Assembly: GCF_019976755.1 (NCBI RefSeq)
Contig: NZ_AP023441.1
Span: 1,178,001-1,242,000, forward strand
Origin: Nostoc sp. MS1
Lineage (GTDB): Bacteria > Cyanobacteriota > Cyanobacteriia > Cyanobacteriales > Nostocaceae
DNA: 64,000 nt
Direction: 5' to 3'
The notes under the pieces were generated by a model. It was not told the origin of the DNA and made no database searches. It saw only the letters and a program-made list of their open reading frames with translations. Position numbers and translations under genes: made by a program. Of this stretch, positions 54,070 through 63,126 are shown one piece after another (the first letter of the stretch is position 1; every line of letters starts with the position of its first letter).

Positions 54070-54777
54070 TCAATACTGCCAGAACTTTGGCTGCCAACCA
54101 AAACCCGCCACGGCAACAGCAGCAACGCAATTATCATCTGGCACTAGCTCTAAGAGACTCCAAGCTGGGGATGTCTGTAACTTAGCTGGTTCTGTGGGAG
54201 TTAGTGCTATTTCAATTTCTTCTAATTTAGCAATTCCGTCGCCCGTTGCTTTAAGATAAGCCTCTTTACAAGTCCAATAACGGAAAAAAATCTTTTGTTT
54301 TTGTTCATCAGGTAGCGATCGCAATAATTCATATTCTTGTGGTAAAAAGAATCTTTGGGCAAGACTTTCTAAATCTGATGTCGGGCGGATATATTCTAAA
54401 TCTATGCCGATTTGGCGGGTGTAATTAACTGCACACAAACCTAGATTTTGGGAGTGTGACAAGTTAAACTGTAAACCACTGTGGTTATTTGCCAGCAGTG
54501 GTTTACCCTTCGGCTCATAATCAAACTTGACTTGTTGTGGTTCAACACCCAAATACTGCCCCAATATACTGCGGAGAATACCACGCCCCGCAATAAAGCG
54601 CTGCCGATGTTCAGGGAAATAAAATCTATTAACACGAGCCAATTCATCACTAGATAAAGTTGTAGCTAAAACTTGTATCTGTGACTCTGGCTGTTCAAGT
54701 GAGATACGCCAGACATGAACTTCGTCCGAAGACAAGGTTAAATCTAAAGGTTTTGGTAGCCAGTTATACTGAAACAA
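54070..54777 (-). CDS. hetI: 4'-phosphopantetheinyl transferase (Sfp type)
   Basis: The 235-residue Sfp-type transferase has 'GRGILRSILGQYLGVEP', 'GKPLL..SGLQFNLSHSQNLGL', the metal-binding 'IGIDLEYIRP' and 'RYWTCKEAYLKATGDG' (WxxKEA). It would attach phosphopantetheine to the ACPs of HglE and HglB. It converges on hetN with a 35-bp gap. Its upstream side now ends at an insertion sequence 67 bp before the ATG, so its promoter may be shortened or supplied by the insertion. Confidence 0.92.
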   Translation of the reverse strand: MFQYNWLPKPLDLTLSSDEVHVWRISLEQPESQIQVLATTLSSDELARVNRFYFPEHRQRFIAGRGILRSILGQYLGVEPQQVKFDYEPKGKPLLANNHSGLQFNLSHSQNLGLCAVNYTRQIGIDLEYIRPTSDLESLAQRFFLPQEYELLRSLPDEQKQKIFFRYWTCKEAYLKATGDGIAKLEEIEIALTPTEPAKLQTSPAWSLLELVPDDNCVAAVAVAGFGWQPKFWQY

Positions 54778-54833
54778 TGCTAAAAGTCAGAACGCAATGA
54801 TAAATATATAGCAGAAGGTTGGGTGTTGGGGGA

Positions 54834-54844
54834 GATGAGGGAGA
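54834..54844. repeat. target-site duplication, left
   Basis: GATGAGGGAGA, repeated exactly at 56152-56162 on the other side of the insertion. The target lies in a G+A-rich microsatellite, which could exaggerate its length. Confidence 0.8.
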
Positions 54845-56151
54845 CTGACAGGTGTAGGTTTTTTACAAGAGTGTGAGCATTCATTCACGCTTGACAGAAA
54901 ATAAAAGCAGACTGACAAAGTGAAACAGAGGCTCAAATGCTGAAAAATGAGTACCTCAAACAATGGACAAATATAGTGTCACAGAAAATGCCACATCTGA
55001 CGTTACCACAAGTGGTAGGGCTGGCAACATGGAGTTTTGGCATAGTGATGACAAGATCAAGTAGCTTGAGCAAAGTGTCAAAATTCATAGCTCAAGTCAA
55101 CTCAGAAAAGGCAAATACAGTACGTCAAAGATTAAAAGAATGGTATGAGGAAGCCTCTGCCAAAAAAGGGCTTCATCGTCGGACTCTAGATGTAAGTAGT
55201 TGTTTTGCGCCATTGCTGTTATGGGTGATCAGTTTGCTACCTACCAATATCAAGCGTATTGCGCTAGCACTAGACGCAACCAGTATCGGCAATAAGTTTG
55301 TAGTCTTATCAGTAAACATACTCTTGGCGGGTTGTGGAATCCCGATAGCATGGTGTGTGGTCAAAGCACATGAGCCAGGAAGTTGGAAAGGGCATTGGCA
55401 CAATCTGCTCACAGCAATCAAAGATGCCATCCCAACTGAGTTTGATGTCATAGTCACTGCTGACAGAGGACTGTATGCTTGTTGGTTGTATGAATTGATT
55501 GTGGCTGCTGGCTGGCATCCGTTTTTACGTATTAACCATCAAGGAACTTATCGCCTGCCATCTGGGAATACATGGCATCCACTAAAAGATGTGGTTTGTA
55601 CCCCTGGAACATCTTGGTCAGGTCGAATTATTTGCTTTGTCACCAATCCCGTTGAATGTACATTGCTTGCCCGTTGGGATCTTGGTTACAAAGACCCTTG
55701 GTTGATTTTGACTGACCTTGAACCCACGAGCGCCTCTGCACTCTGGTACGGTTTACGTCCTTCTACAGAATGTGTTTATCGGGATGTCAAAGGAGATGGT
55801 TGGGATTGGCATCATACTCGTTTGCTCTCACCACAACGTGCTGAACGTTTGTGGTTAGCCATCGCTGTTGCCACTCTTTGGATGGTGATGCTGGGGGGCG
55901 AAGCGGAAAATCAATCTTCTCCCCCAACTCTCGAACAACTTCCACCTCGACATGTTGTCTTTTCTCAGCCTTTCCACCTTCATCCTCAGCGTCAGATTTC
56001 TTGTTTTTTGTTAGGCCTGTTGACCCTGATTGCTGATTTACTCAACCATCTTCCTATTCATCTTCCCAGTTGGAGTGCTTTTCCTCATACTCCTGTTGAC
56101 GATTTCTTTTGCTTCAATTCCTCCTAATTGTAAAAAACCTACACCTGTCAG
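54845..56151 (+). mobile_element. complete insertion sequence upstream of hetI
   Basis: The element is 1307 bp. It has perfect 24-bp terminal inverted repeats (54845-54868 and 56128-56151, starting CTGACAGGTGTAGG) and an 11-bp target duplication, and it encodes one transposase. An intact transposase and perfect ends suggest recent insertion. The long duplication and DDE layout are IS4-like, but the IS4 YREK signature is not clear. Confidence 0.92.
54937..56127 (+). CDS. DDE transposase of the insertion sequence
   Basis: The 396-residue transposase shows a DDE-like series: 'RIALALDATSIGNKFVVLSV' (first Asp), 'DVIVTADRGLYACWLYELIV' (second Asp) and 'STECVYRDVKGDGWDWHHTR' (probable Glu/Asp region). 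It is followed by the hydrophobic helix 'LWLAIAVATLWMVML'. It fills the element between the inverted repeats; the last codons reach the right repeat. The full-length frame suggests activity. The family is probably near IS4, judged by fold and target size only. Overlapping minus-strand frames are shadows. Confidence 0.85.
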   Translation: MLKNEYLKQWTNIVSQKMPHLTLPQVVGLATWSFGIVMTRSSSLSKVSKFIAQVNSEKANTVRQRLKEWYEEASAKKGLHRRTLDVSSCFAPLLLWVISLLPTNIKRIALALDATSIGNKFVVLSVNILLAGCGIPIAWCVVKAHEPGSWKGHWHNLLTAIKDAIPTEFDVIVTADRGLYACWLYELIVAAGWHPFLRINHQGTYRLPSGNTWHPLKDVVCTPGTSWSGRIICFVTNPVECTLLARWDLGYKDPWLILTDLEPTSASALWYGLRPSTECVYRDVKGDGWDWHHTRLLSPQRAERLWLAIAVATLWMVMLGGEAENQSSPPTLEQLPPRHVVFSQPFHLHPQRQISCFLLGLLTLIADLLNHLPIHLPSWSAFPHTPVDDFFCFNSS

Positions 56152-56162
56152 GATGAGGGAGA
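56152..56162. repeat. target-site duplication, right
   Basis: GATGAGGGAGA, identical to 54834-54844. Confidence 0.8.
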
Positions 56163-56179
56163 TGAGGAAGATGAGGGAG

Positions 56180-56240
56180 AATAACTAATAGACTATTGAC
56201 TATGGACTAATGACTATGGACTAATGACTAATGACTAACA
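56180..56240. repeat. STRR-like tract before the BMP-family gene
   Basis: TGACTATGGACTAATGACTA-type units, related to tracts at 27775, 32153 and 35160. Confidence 0.8.
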
Positions 56241-56254
56241 ACTAATTTTTTAAT

Positions 56255-57307
56255 ATGCAGCTAAATATTAGCCGGCGTAAATTTGTTTTATATGGTTCTG
56301 CTACCTTTGCTACTAGCTTATTACTGAAAGCTTGCAGTAGTAATAATCAAACTTCGACACCAACAGCTAGTGGTGGTGGGGGAGGGTTTAAAATAGCAAT
56401 TGTCCTCCCTGGAGTCATCACAGACAAAGCTTGGAATCAATCTGGTTACGAAGGTGTAAACTTAGCTAAACAAAAGCTAAATGCCGAAATCGCCTATGTG
56501 GAACAAGTCGCCCAAGCTGATCAAACAGAAGCATTAACCGACTTTGCTCGTAAAGGTTATAATCTTGTCTTCGCCCACGGTGGACAATTTGATGCAGCTA
56601 TAGAACAAGTAGCACCGCAATTTCCTAATACATTTTTTGTAGGCGTAAATGGTAACACCAAGGGCGAAAATATTGCTTCTTTAAGAATTGACCATTTACA
56701 AGGTAGTTATTTATGCGGCATTATCGGCGCTGCTATGACTAAATCTAATAAATTAGCTTATATTGCTGGACAAGAATTTCCTGCTACCCAAGAAGAATTA
56801 AGAGGTTTTGAATTAGGGGCAAAATCAGTTAAACCTAATATTCAAATTGTTTCTACATTTACAGGCGATTGGAATGATGTTGCTAAGGCAAAGGAAGCTA
56901 CCCTAGCCTTAATTTCTTCTGGTGCTGATGTAATTTATCAATGGTTAGATAGTGCAAGTCCCGCAGTTTTACAAGCAGCCAGTGATAAAGGAGTCTACGC
57001 TTTTGGCAATACAAAAGACCAGTTAGATGTTGCCCCAAAAGCCGTATTAACTAGCGCAGTTAAACGCTTAGATATAGCAATAGCCTATTTAGCGGAATTG
57101 GCACAGCAAAAACAACTTAAAGGACAAATATATTCTATCGGTTTAGAAAGAGAAGATATATTAACATTAGGCAAATTTGGTGCGGGAGTTCCAGAAGCCG
57201 TAAAACAGAATGCTTTAAAAGCAAAACAGGATATAGTTGCTAAAAAGATTTATTTTGAAAGCTGCCAGGAAGCTGGTAAAAGTACACGTTGCATCAAAAA
57301 AGCATAA
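56255..57307 (+). CDS. BMP-family substrate-binding lipoprotein of a nucleoside-type ABC importer
   Basis: The 350-residue product has a Tat-like N-terminus ('ISRRKFVLYGSATFATSLLL') ending in a lipobox Cys (C27 in 'LLKAC'). The BMP/Med domain follows: 'KIAIVLPGVITDKAWNQSGY', 'VFAHGGQFDAAIEQVAPQFP', 'LAYIAGQEFPATQEELRGFE' and 'ADVIYQWLDSASPAVLQAA'. Such proteins (BmpA/PnrA) bind nucleosides or related compounds. It starts the importer gene set, followed 103 bp later by the ATPase. Confidence 0.88.
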   Translation: MQLNISRRKFVLYGSATFATSLLLKACSSNNQTSTPTASGGGGGFKIAIVLPGVITDKAWNQSGYEGVNLAKQKLNAEIAYVEQVAQADQTEALTDFARKGYNLVFAHGGQFDAAIEQVAPQFPNTFFVGVNGNTKGENIASLRIDHLQGSYLCGIIGAAMTKSNKLAYIAGQEFPATQEELRGFELGAKSVKPNIQIVSTFTGDWNDVAKAKEATLALISSGADVIYQWLDSASPAVLQAASDKGVYAFGNTKDQLDVAPKAVLTSAVKRLDIAIAYLAELAQQKQLKGQIYSIGLEREDILTLGKFGAGVPEAVKQNALKAKQDIVAKKIYFESCQEAGKSTRCIKKA

Positions 57308-57410
57308 AACTATATAGCGTTTTCTAATCTGCGTCCATCTGCGTTCAATTATTCTTGCTTCTCATCCCCTAACTAAGCAAATTAGCCCAACATCAAATTC
57401 AATAATATTA

Positions 57411-58886
57411 ATGTATTTACGTTTAGAAAATATTAGCAAGCGGTTTAATTCGTTCATAGCTAACGATAATATTAGTCTGAGTGTTGATGCTGGTAAAATT
57501 CATGCAATTCTAGGTGAAAACGGCGCAGGCAAGACAACATTGATGAATATAATTAGTGGTCTATATCAACCTGATGCGGGAAAAATATATTTACAAAATA
57601 AACAAGTAAAAATTACTTCGCCAAATGAGGCAATACAATTAGGTATAGGCATGATCTATCAACATTTCATGCTTGTACCGCAGTTAACTTTGACTGAAAA
57701 TATCATCCTGGGTACAGAACAAAATTGGCGTTTAAATTTACGCCAAAAGCAACAAGAAATAGCGGCTTTATCCCAAGCTTACGGATTAGAAATTGACCCT
57801 ACAGCTAAAGTAGAAGATTTACCTGTCGGTACACAACAGCGCGTAGAAATTCTTAAGGTTTTATATCGCCAAGCTAAACTATTAATTCTTGATGAACCAA
57901 CAGCAGTCCTCACACCCCCAGAAGTCGCATCATTAATTCATATCTTGCAGCAATTGGCGGCTGCTGGTAATACAATTATTTTTATTAGTCATAAGTTAGA
58001 AGAAGTAATTAATGTTTGCGATACGGTAACAGTGCTACGGCGAGGTAAGGTAGTAGGAACAGTAAAAACAGAAGATGTAACTCCTCAGCAATTAGCAGAA
58101 TTGATGGTAGGGAGAGACGTTACTTTACAAGTTAATAAATCTGCATCTGTACCAGGAAAGACGATATTGTCAATCCAGAATTTGCAAGTTGCTGATGATA
58201 GGGGTGTTGTTACTGTTCGTGATATTTCCTTGCAACTACAAGCAGGGGAAATTTTAGGCATTGCGGGTGTAGATGGTAATGGACAGCGAGAACTAGCAGA
58301 TGCGATCGCCAATTTAAGACCCATCATCAAAGGTAAAATTGAATTACATAAATCTCGTACTCGTCAAGGCGTAGGTTACATCCCAGAAGATAGGCAAAAA
58401 ATGGGTCTAGTTTTGCAGTTTAATATTGCTCAAAACTTGATTTTAAATACATTTAAAATCTCGCCATTTTGCCGTAATTTCTTATTACAACCAGCAACAA
58501 TTAAAAATCACGCCCAAGCTGCAATGGCACAATTCGATATTCGGGCGACTGGAGAAGATATCAAGGTAAGTCAACTATCAGGCGGAAACCAACAAAAAGT
58601 AGTATTAGCAAGAGAACTGGCGGGAGAACCTGATTTAATTGTCGCAATGCAACCCACGCGGGGTTTAGATGTGGGGGCGATAAGTGCAGTTCATTCACGG
58701 TTGTTAGCCGAACGCGATCGCGGTGCGGCAATATTGTATATTTCTACTGAGTTAGAAGAAGTGATGGCAATGAGCGATCGCATTGCTGTAATCTACAGAG
58801 GTGAGTTTGTCGATATTTTAGATGCACAAACGGCGACAGTAGAAGAAATTGGTTTCTTGATGGCTGGAGGGATACATAGAAGATAA
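57411..58886 (+). CDS. nucleoside-type ABC importer ATPase with two nucleotide-binding domains
   Basis: The 491-residue product is a tandem NBD protein of the YufO/RbsA type. NBD1 has Walker A 'GENGAGKTT', Q-loop 'MIYQHFMLVPQLTLTENI', a reduced signature 'LPVGTQQRVEI' and 'LLILDEPTAVL'. NBD2 has a degenerate Walker A ('GVDGNGQRELADAI'), the signature 'QLSGGNQQKVVLARELA' and an altered Walker B ('LIVAMQPTRGLDVG', lacking DE). The first site is therefore the likely complete one. It feeds the two permeases further right. Confidence 0.9.
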   Translation: MYLRLENISKRFNSFIANDNISLSVDAGKIHAILGENGAGKTTLMNIISGLYQPDAGKIYLQNKQVKITSPNEAIQLGIGMIYQHFMLVPQLTLTENIILGTEQNWRLNLRQKQQEIAALSQAYGLEIDPTAKVEDLPVGTQQRVEILKVLYRQAKLLILDEPTAVLTPPEVASLIHILQQLAAAGNTIIFISHKLEEVINVCDTVTVLRRGKVVGTVKTEDVTPQQLAELMVGRDVTLQVNKSASVPGKTILSIQNLQVADDRGVVTVRDISLQLQAGEILGIAGVDGNGQRELADAIANLRPIIKGKIELHKSRTRQGVGYIPEDRQKMGLVLQFNIAQNLILNTFKISPFCRNFLLQPATIKNHAQAAMAQFDIRATGEDIKVSQLSGGNQQKVVLARELAGEPDLIVAMQPTRGLDVGAISAVHSRLLAERDRGAAILYISTELEEVMAMSDRIAVIYRGEFVDILDAQTATVEEIGFLMAGGIHRR

Positions 58887-58943
58887 AAATGCCGAGTCTA
58901 ATTTATATAGATCAAATCTGAATATAAATTACAGAGGTAGAAA

Positions 58944-59138
58944 GTGACTGAAAAAGAAATGAAAAATCTACATGGAAAAATTGATGCTGGAGTTAAAGCA
59001 GCAATTGCCACCGCGATAGAACGACATCGCAAGCTAGGGCAATCAATTAGCATTATGCAGGATGAAAAAGTTGTCACTTTAAATGCTGATGAAATTCCCC
59101 TTCAGAATCAACAAAATAATATAAGGCAACTTTTATGA
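58944..59138 (+). CDS. small protein of unknown function, possibly antitoxin-like
   Basis: The 64-residue product 'MTEKEMKNLHGKIDAGVKAA' continues to 'AIERHRKLGQSISIMQDEKV' and 'VTLNADEIPLQNQQNN'. The start is a GTG with GAGG upstream. A decayed copy of its C-terminal part lies at 59800-59877, which shows the family exists here twice. No partner toxin is adjacent. Function unknown. Confidence 0.55.
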   Translation: MTEKEMKNLHGKIDAGVKAAIATAIERHRKLGQSISIMQDEKVVTLNADEIPLQNQQNNIRQLL

Positions 59139-59243
59139 GAGCGATCGCGTTACATCATATATCAGCAATTAGAGCCACATTGTGATTAAATAGTAATATA
59201 AAATGAAAAAGTATTTAATTTTTGAATTATATAAATCCTACCA

Positions 59244-59465
59244 ATGAGTAACTCTATATCCTTTCAAACAGTCATCGAATATGTAGAGGCTCTTTCTATC
59301 GAAGAGCAAGATTTACTAGTCGAACTAATTTCTAAAAGACGCATTGAACAACGGCGTAAAGAAATTGCCGCCAACGCTGCAAAAACACTGGAAGCAATGA
59401 GAACAGCTACAGCCAAGCGTGGTACTCTTAAGGATCTGCGAAATGATTTGTTAAGTGAAGAATGA
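59244..59465 (+). CDS. antitoxin of a RelE/ParE-type pair
   Basis: The 73-residue product is charged and mainly helical ('ISFQTVIEYVEALSIEEQDL' and 'LVELISKRRIEQRRKEI'). Its stop overlaps the ATG of the toxin by four bases (ATGA at 59462-59465), the usual arrangement of antitoxin before toxin. It resembles the short antitoxins commonly paired with such toxins in cyanobacteria. Confidence 0.72.
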   Translation: MSNSISFQTVIEYVEALSIEEQDLLVELISKRRIEQRRKEIAANAAKTLEAMRTATAKRGTLKDLRNDLLSEE

Positions 59466-59746
59466 GACTTATTGTTTGGGATAGTAGTTTCAAGCGTGCT
59501 TTTAAACGAGTTATTCGGAAAAACCCTCAATTAGAAGAAACAATTTTTGAAGTTTTGGAATTACTTGTCACTGATCCATTTACACCTACTTTAAAATCAC
59601 ATAAGTTAAAAGGTGATTTAGCAGGTTTGTGGGCTTGCTGGGTTGAGTATGATTGCCGTATTGTTTATAAATTTGAGCCAAATCCTGATGAAAGTGAGGA
59701 TATGATTGTACTAATTGATATTGGCACTCATGATGAAGTTTATTGA
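59462..59746 (+). CDS. RelE/YafQ-like toxin (mRNA endonuclease)
   Basis: The 94-residue product is the size of RelE/YafQ-family toxins and shows their pattern: 'FKRAFKRVIRKNPQLEETI', 'SHKLKGDLAGLWACWVEYDC' and 'RIVYKFEPNPDESEDMIVLI', then 'GTHDEVY' at the end. Members cut mRNA at the ribosome. It overlaps its antitoxin by four bases. It lies inside the importer gene set. Confidence 0.82.
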   Translation: MRLIVWDSSFKRAFKRVIRKNPQLEETIFEVLELLVTDPFTPTLKSHKLKGDLAGLWACWVEYDCRIVYKFEPNPDESEDMIVLIDIGTHDEVY

Positions 59747-59799
59747 GCAATAGAGTCACTAAATCTTTTATCACCTCATATATACCTACCCTACTTACA

Positions 59800-59877
59800 A
59801 CATGTTCGGAAACTAATGTCACGTTAAATGCTGATGAAATTTCAGGAATTCAGAGTCAGCAAACTTATGGTAAATAA
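59800..59877 (+). pseudogene. decayed copy of the 64-residue gene at 58944
   Basis: In frame up to a TAA at 59875-59877 the text reads 'VTLNADEISGIQSQQTYGK', close to 'VTLNADEIPLQNQQNN' of the intact gene; the DNA TTAAATGCTGATGAAATT is shared except for one base. The N-terminal part is gone. Confidence 0.6.
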
Positions 59878-59936
59878 GTGGACATAAATTAGTATGGTAT
59901 GTTAACTTGGCTTGATTTATTTCCAGGTCAACTACC

Positions 59937-60959
59937 ATGTCACAAGATATTAAAGTTTGGGATATTACGTCCACAGGTGTTCTTAGCGAAATCAAAAAAT
60001 CTAAACTTAACTTTGAGCAGCGTATACAAGGCTGGTTAGAGCAAGATATCTCTATTATTTCCCATAATTTTTTAGTAATAGGGAAAGAGGTAAAAACAGA
60101 TTATGGCGGATTTATAGACCTTTTATGCCTCGACCGAAAAGGCGATATTGTTATTATAGAGTTAAAACGTGACAAAACTCCTAGAGAAGTTACTGCCCAA
60201 GCTTTAGATTATGCCTCTTGGGTAAAAAATTTAGCCAATGAAACTATTACCAATATTGCTAACAGTTATCTAACAAATAAATTTGACCTAGAACTTGATA
60301 AAGTGTTTCAAAAAACTTTTAATACGGAATTACCCGAAGTTCTTAATACAAATCATCATATCTTAATTGTTGCATCTGAAATAGACAGTAGCTCGGAAAG
60401 AATTATTAACTATTTATCTGGAACTTACGGTATCAGTATTAATGCTGTAACATTTCAATACTTCCGCCATGAAGATGGTAGGGAACTTTTGGCAAGAGTA
60501 TTTTTAATTGAACCAAATCTGGTAGAAGAAAATACACTACGACAAAATAATTCTAAGAGACAGCCAAATCTATCTTATGAAGAACTAGCAGAAATTGCTA
60601 AAACAAATGGAGTAGAAGAAATATACTTTGAACTTTATAAAAGTTTAGTTGGTAATTATTTTACTGTTGTTTCAACAACCAGAAGTTCATTAGCTTTAAA
60701 GAAAGGCAGTAGAACTATATTTACTTTAATTCCTGTAGAAAGTAATGTTAATAAAGGATTGAAATTTCGCATCTATACGATGAGATTTGCAGAATGTTTT
60801 GGTATGAGGATGGAAGAAATAACGAATTTATTACCAGTCTCAAAATATGCTTGGGAAAACTATCCTGGCGCTCCACCTGATTGGTGTGGATATGAAGGAT
60901 TCTTTAGCAATTTAGAGGAAGTAAATAAATTTATTACAGGATTACATAAAATGAGCTAA
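59937..60959 (+). CDS. NucS/DUF91-like PD-(D/E)xK nuclease protein
   Basis: The 340-residue product has an N-terminal nuclease-like domain (about 20-170) with E27, D61 ('GGFIDLLCLD'), E75-L-K77 ('VIIELKRDKT') and Q88 in 'AQALDYASWV'. This is the endonuclease NucS/DUF91 version of the PD-(D/E)xK site. The C-terminal part (about 210-340) has 'LALKKGSRTIFTLIPVESNV' and an unknown domain. It may act in DNA repair or defence. It lies 28 bp before the first permease gene. Confidence 0.72.
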   Translation: MSQDIKVWDITSTGVLSEIKKSKLNFEQRIQGWLEQDISIISHNFLVIGKEVKTDYGGFIDLLCLDRKGDIVIIELKRDKTPREVTAQALDYASWVKNLANETITNIANSYLTNKFDLELDKVFQKTFNTELPEVLNTNHHILIVASEIDSSSERIINYLSGTYGISINAVTFQYFRHEDGRELLARVFLIEPNLVEENTLRQNNSKRQPNLSYEELAEIAKTNGVEEIYFELYKSLVGNYFTVVSTTRSSLALKKGSRTIFTLIPVESNVNKGLKFRIYTMRFAECFGMRMEEITNLLPVSKYAWENYPGAPPDWCGYEGFFSNLEEVNKFITGLHKMS

Positions 60960-60987
60960 TGAGATTTGAAGGCTATCCCTACTATTG

Positions 60988-62043
60988 ATGACAATAAAAA
61001 ATCGTATTCGTCCTCAACTGCTATCAATCCTATCACCGCTAATTGCCATTACTTCTGCTCTTATTGTCGGTGCTATCCTCATCCTACTTGCAGGGGCAAA
61101 CCCCATCACCGCCTACACCGCCTTATTTCAAGAATCTCTCTCTACTTATTTTGGGTTTGGTAATACCCTCACCAAAATGACACCCCTACTATTTACTAGC
61201 TTAGGGGTATTAATAGCATTACAGGCTGGTCAATTTAATATCGGTGGCGAAGGACAAATTTATCTTGGTGCGTTGGGTAGCACTTTAATTGGTTTATATG
61301 TGCAAGGATTACCTAGTATCATACACATACCCTTAGGGCTTCTGGTTGGGTTTGGGTTTGGTGCGGTTTGGGGTTGGATACCTGGTTATCTCAAGGCGGT
61401 ACGGGGAGTAAATGAAGTTATCACTACCCTATTACTCAATTACATCGCTGTAAACTTAGTCAGCTACTTGGTGCAGAACCCCTTAAAAGCACCAGCCGCA
61501 CCTAGTCCTTACTCACCATTAATTGCTAAATCTGCACAATTACCGATTATATTACCCCAAAGTTTAGCCCATACAGGTATTTTACTAGCATTAATTACCG
61601 CCGGAATATTATGGGTGCTATTAGTGCGATCGCCTCTAGGATACCAAATCGCCGCCGTTGGTTTTAACCCCACAGCCGCCCATTATGCAAGGATTTCCGT
61701 CAAGAATACTATCATGCTAGTGATGGCCTTAGCAGGTGGTTTAGCTGGTTTAGCTGGTGCATCAGAAGTCATGGGGTTGAAGTACCGCTTATTTGAACAA
61801 GTATCCCCAGGTTACGGGTTTGATGCCATTGCGATCGCCTTTCTCAGTCGTGGTAGTATTAGCGGCGTAGTCTTAACCTCCTTATTCTTTGCCGCCCTAC
61901 GTAGTGGTGCTAATGTAATGCAGCGTAGCGCTGGTGTACCCGTGACTGTAGTTTATGCCATCCAGGGCTTAACCGTATTATTCATAGCCATCAGCCTCGC
62001 TGTAGAAAGACAAATCAAAACACACAGAAACGCCGAAGTTTAA
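60988..62043 (+). CDS. nucleoside-type ABC importer permease 1
   Basis: The 351-residue membrane protein has about ten hydrophobic segments. Typical sequence of the BPD_transp_2 family includes 'GQFNIGGEGQIYLGALGSTL', 'GWIPGYLKAVRGVNEVITTL' and 'AVGFNPTAAHYARISVKNTI'. It corresponds to YufP. The ATG at 60988 is preferred to a TTG at 60985. It belongs with the ATPase and BMP protein but is separated from them by the toxin pair and nuclease gene. Confidence 0.88.
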   Translation: MTIKNRIRPQLLSILSPLIAITSALIVGAILILLAGANPITAYTALFQESLSTYFGFGNTLTKMTPLLFTSLGVLIALQAGQFNIGGEGQIYLGALGSTLIGLYVQGLPSIIHIPLGLLVGFGFGAVWGWIPGYLKAVRGVNEVITTLLLNYIAVNLVSYLVQNPLKAPAAPSPYSPLIAKSAQLPIILPQSLAHTGILLALITAGILWVLLVRSPLGYQIAAVGFNPTAAHYARISVKNTIMLVMALAGGLAGLAGASEVMGLKYRLFEQVSPGYGFDAIAIAFLSRGSISGVVLTSLFFAALRSGANVMQRSAGVPVTVVYAIQGLTVLFIAISLAVERQIKTHRNAEV

Positions 62044-62116
62044 CGCCAAGGAACAAAAACCTCCTCTGCGCTCCTCCGCGCTTCCCTCTGCGTTCCTCTG
62101 CGTTAAAAAAACCTCC
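62044..62116. repeat. dispersed repeat between the two permease genes
   Basis: CTCCTCTGCGCTCCTCCGCG and TCTGCGTTCCTCTGCGTTAA units, as at 41813-41870. Confidence 0.7.
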
Positions 62117-63049
62117 ATGAATAACCTCAACTTCCTCTCTGACTACCTAATCGCCAGTATAAACTTAGCCGTACCCTTAGCATTTGCCGCCCTCGGTGGA
62201 ATGTACTCAGAACGCTCAGGAGTGCTAAATATTGCCTTAGAAGGGATGTTATTGACAGGTGCTTTTACAAGTGCAATAGCCACATTTTACACTAATAATC
62301 CTTGGCTGGGTCTTCTCTGTGCCTTGATAGCTGGCGGATTAGTCGGATTATTCCATGCTTTCCTATGTGTTTCCTTATACGTCAATCAATTAGTCTCAGG
62401 ATTAGCGATTAATTTAGTAGCTGCTGGCTTAACATCGTTTTTAGCGCGGTTAATATTTCAGGGTAACAGCACTCAGAGATTACCTGGAATTGAGGCGATA
62501 AACATTCCTTTTTTAGCGGATATACCCCTACTAGGAGCTTTACTATTTCAGCGAGATATATTTGTATATTTACTACTAATTCTAATTGCTGTCAGCACTT
62601 ATGTTTTATTTAATACTAGCTTTGGCTTAAACTTGCGTGCAGTGGGAGAATATCCCCAAGCTGCGGCGACCACTGGGGTATCAGTATCAAAAGTCAAGTA
62701 TGTGGCTGTAATTATTAGTGGCTGTCTTGCTAGTTTAGGAGGTGCTGATCTCGCTTTAGTGCAGATCAAATTTTTCTCAGAAAATATGAGTGCAGGTAAA
62801 GGATTTATTGCGATCGCTGCTTTAATTTTTGGGAGGTGGCATCCTATAGGTAGTACGTTGGCTTGTTTGTTATTTGGTGCAACGGAAGCTTTACAATTAC
62901 GTATTCAAGCCTTGGGTGCAAATATACCTTATCAGTTTCTCGCCATGTTACCGTATGCGATCGCTATCTTCGCACTACTAGGGTTAGCAGGTAAATCCAA
63001 ACCACCCCAAGGGTTAGGCGTTTCTTACTCACCAGAAAATCGGCAATAA
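62117..63049 (+). CDS. nucleoside-type ABC importer permease 2
   Basis: The 310-residue membrane protein has about eight segments and YufQ-type sequence: 'ALGGMYSERSGVLNIALEGM', 'LRAVGEYPQAAATTGVSVSK' and 'FIAIAALIFGRWHPIGSTLA'. The second permease of the heterodimer, 73 bp after the first. Confidence 0.88.
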   Translation: MNNLNFLSDYLIASINLAVPLAFAALGGMYSERSGVLNIALEGMLLTGAFTSAIATFYTNNPWLGLLCALIAGGLVGLFHAFLCVSLYVNQLVSGLAINLVAAGLTSFLARLIFQGNSTQRLPGIEAINIPFLADIPLLGALLFQRDIFVYLLLILIAVSTYVLFNTSFGLNLRAVGEYPQAAATTGVSVSKVKYVAVIISGCLASLGGADLALVQIKFFSENMSAGKGFIAIAALIFGRWHPIGSTLACLLFGATEALQLRIQALGANIPYQFLAMLPYAIAIFALLGLAGKSKPPQGLGVSYSPENRQ

Positions 63050-63126
63050 AATTTATAAAGTTTGTCGTAAAGATAACGATAGCTATTTGTAGATTTCACT
63101 TAATCATAGAAATCTGAATCGATAAA

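Noticed and set aside
59586..59822. 78-codon minus-strand frame opposite the toxin gene
   Set aside because: Shadow of the RelE-like gene and the following gap.
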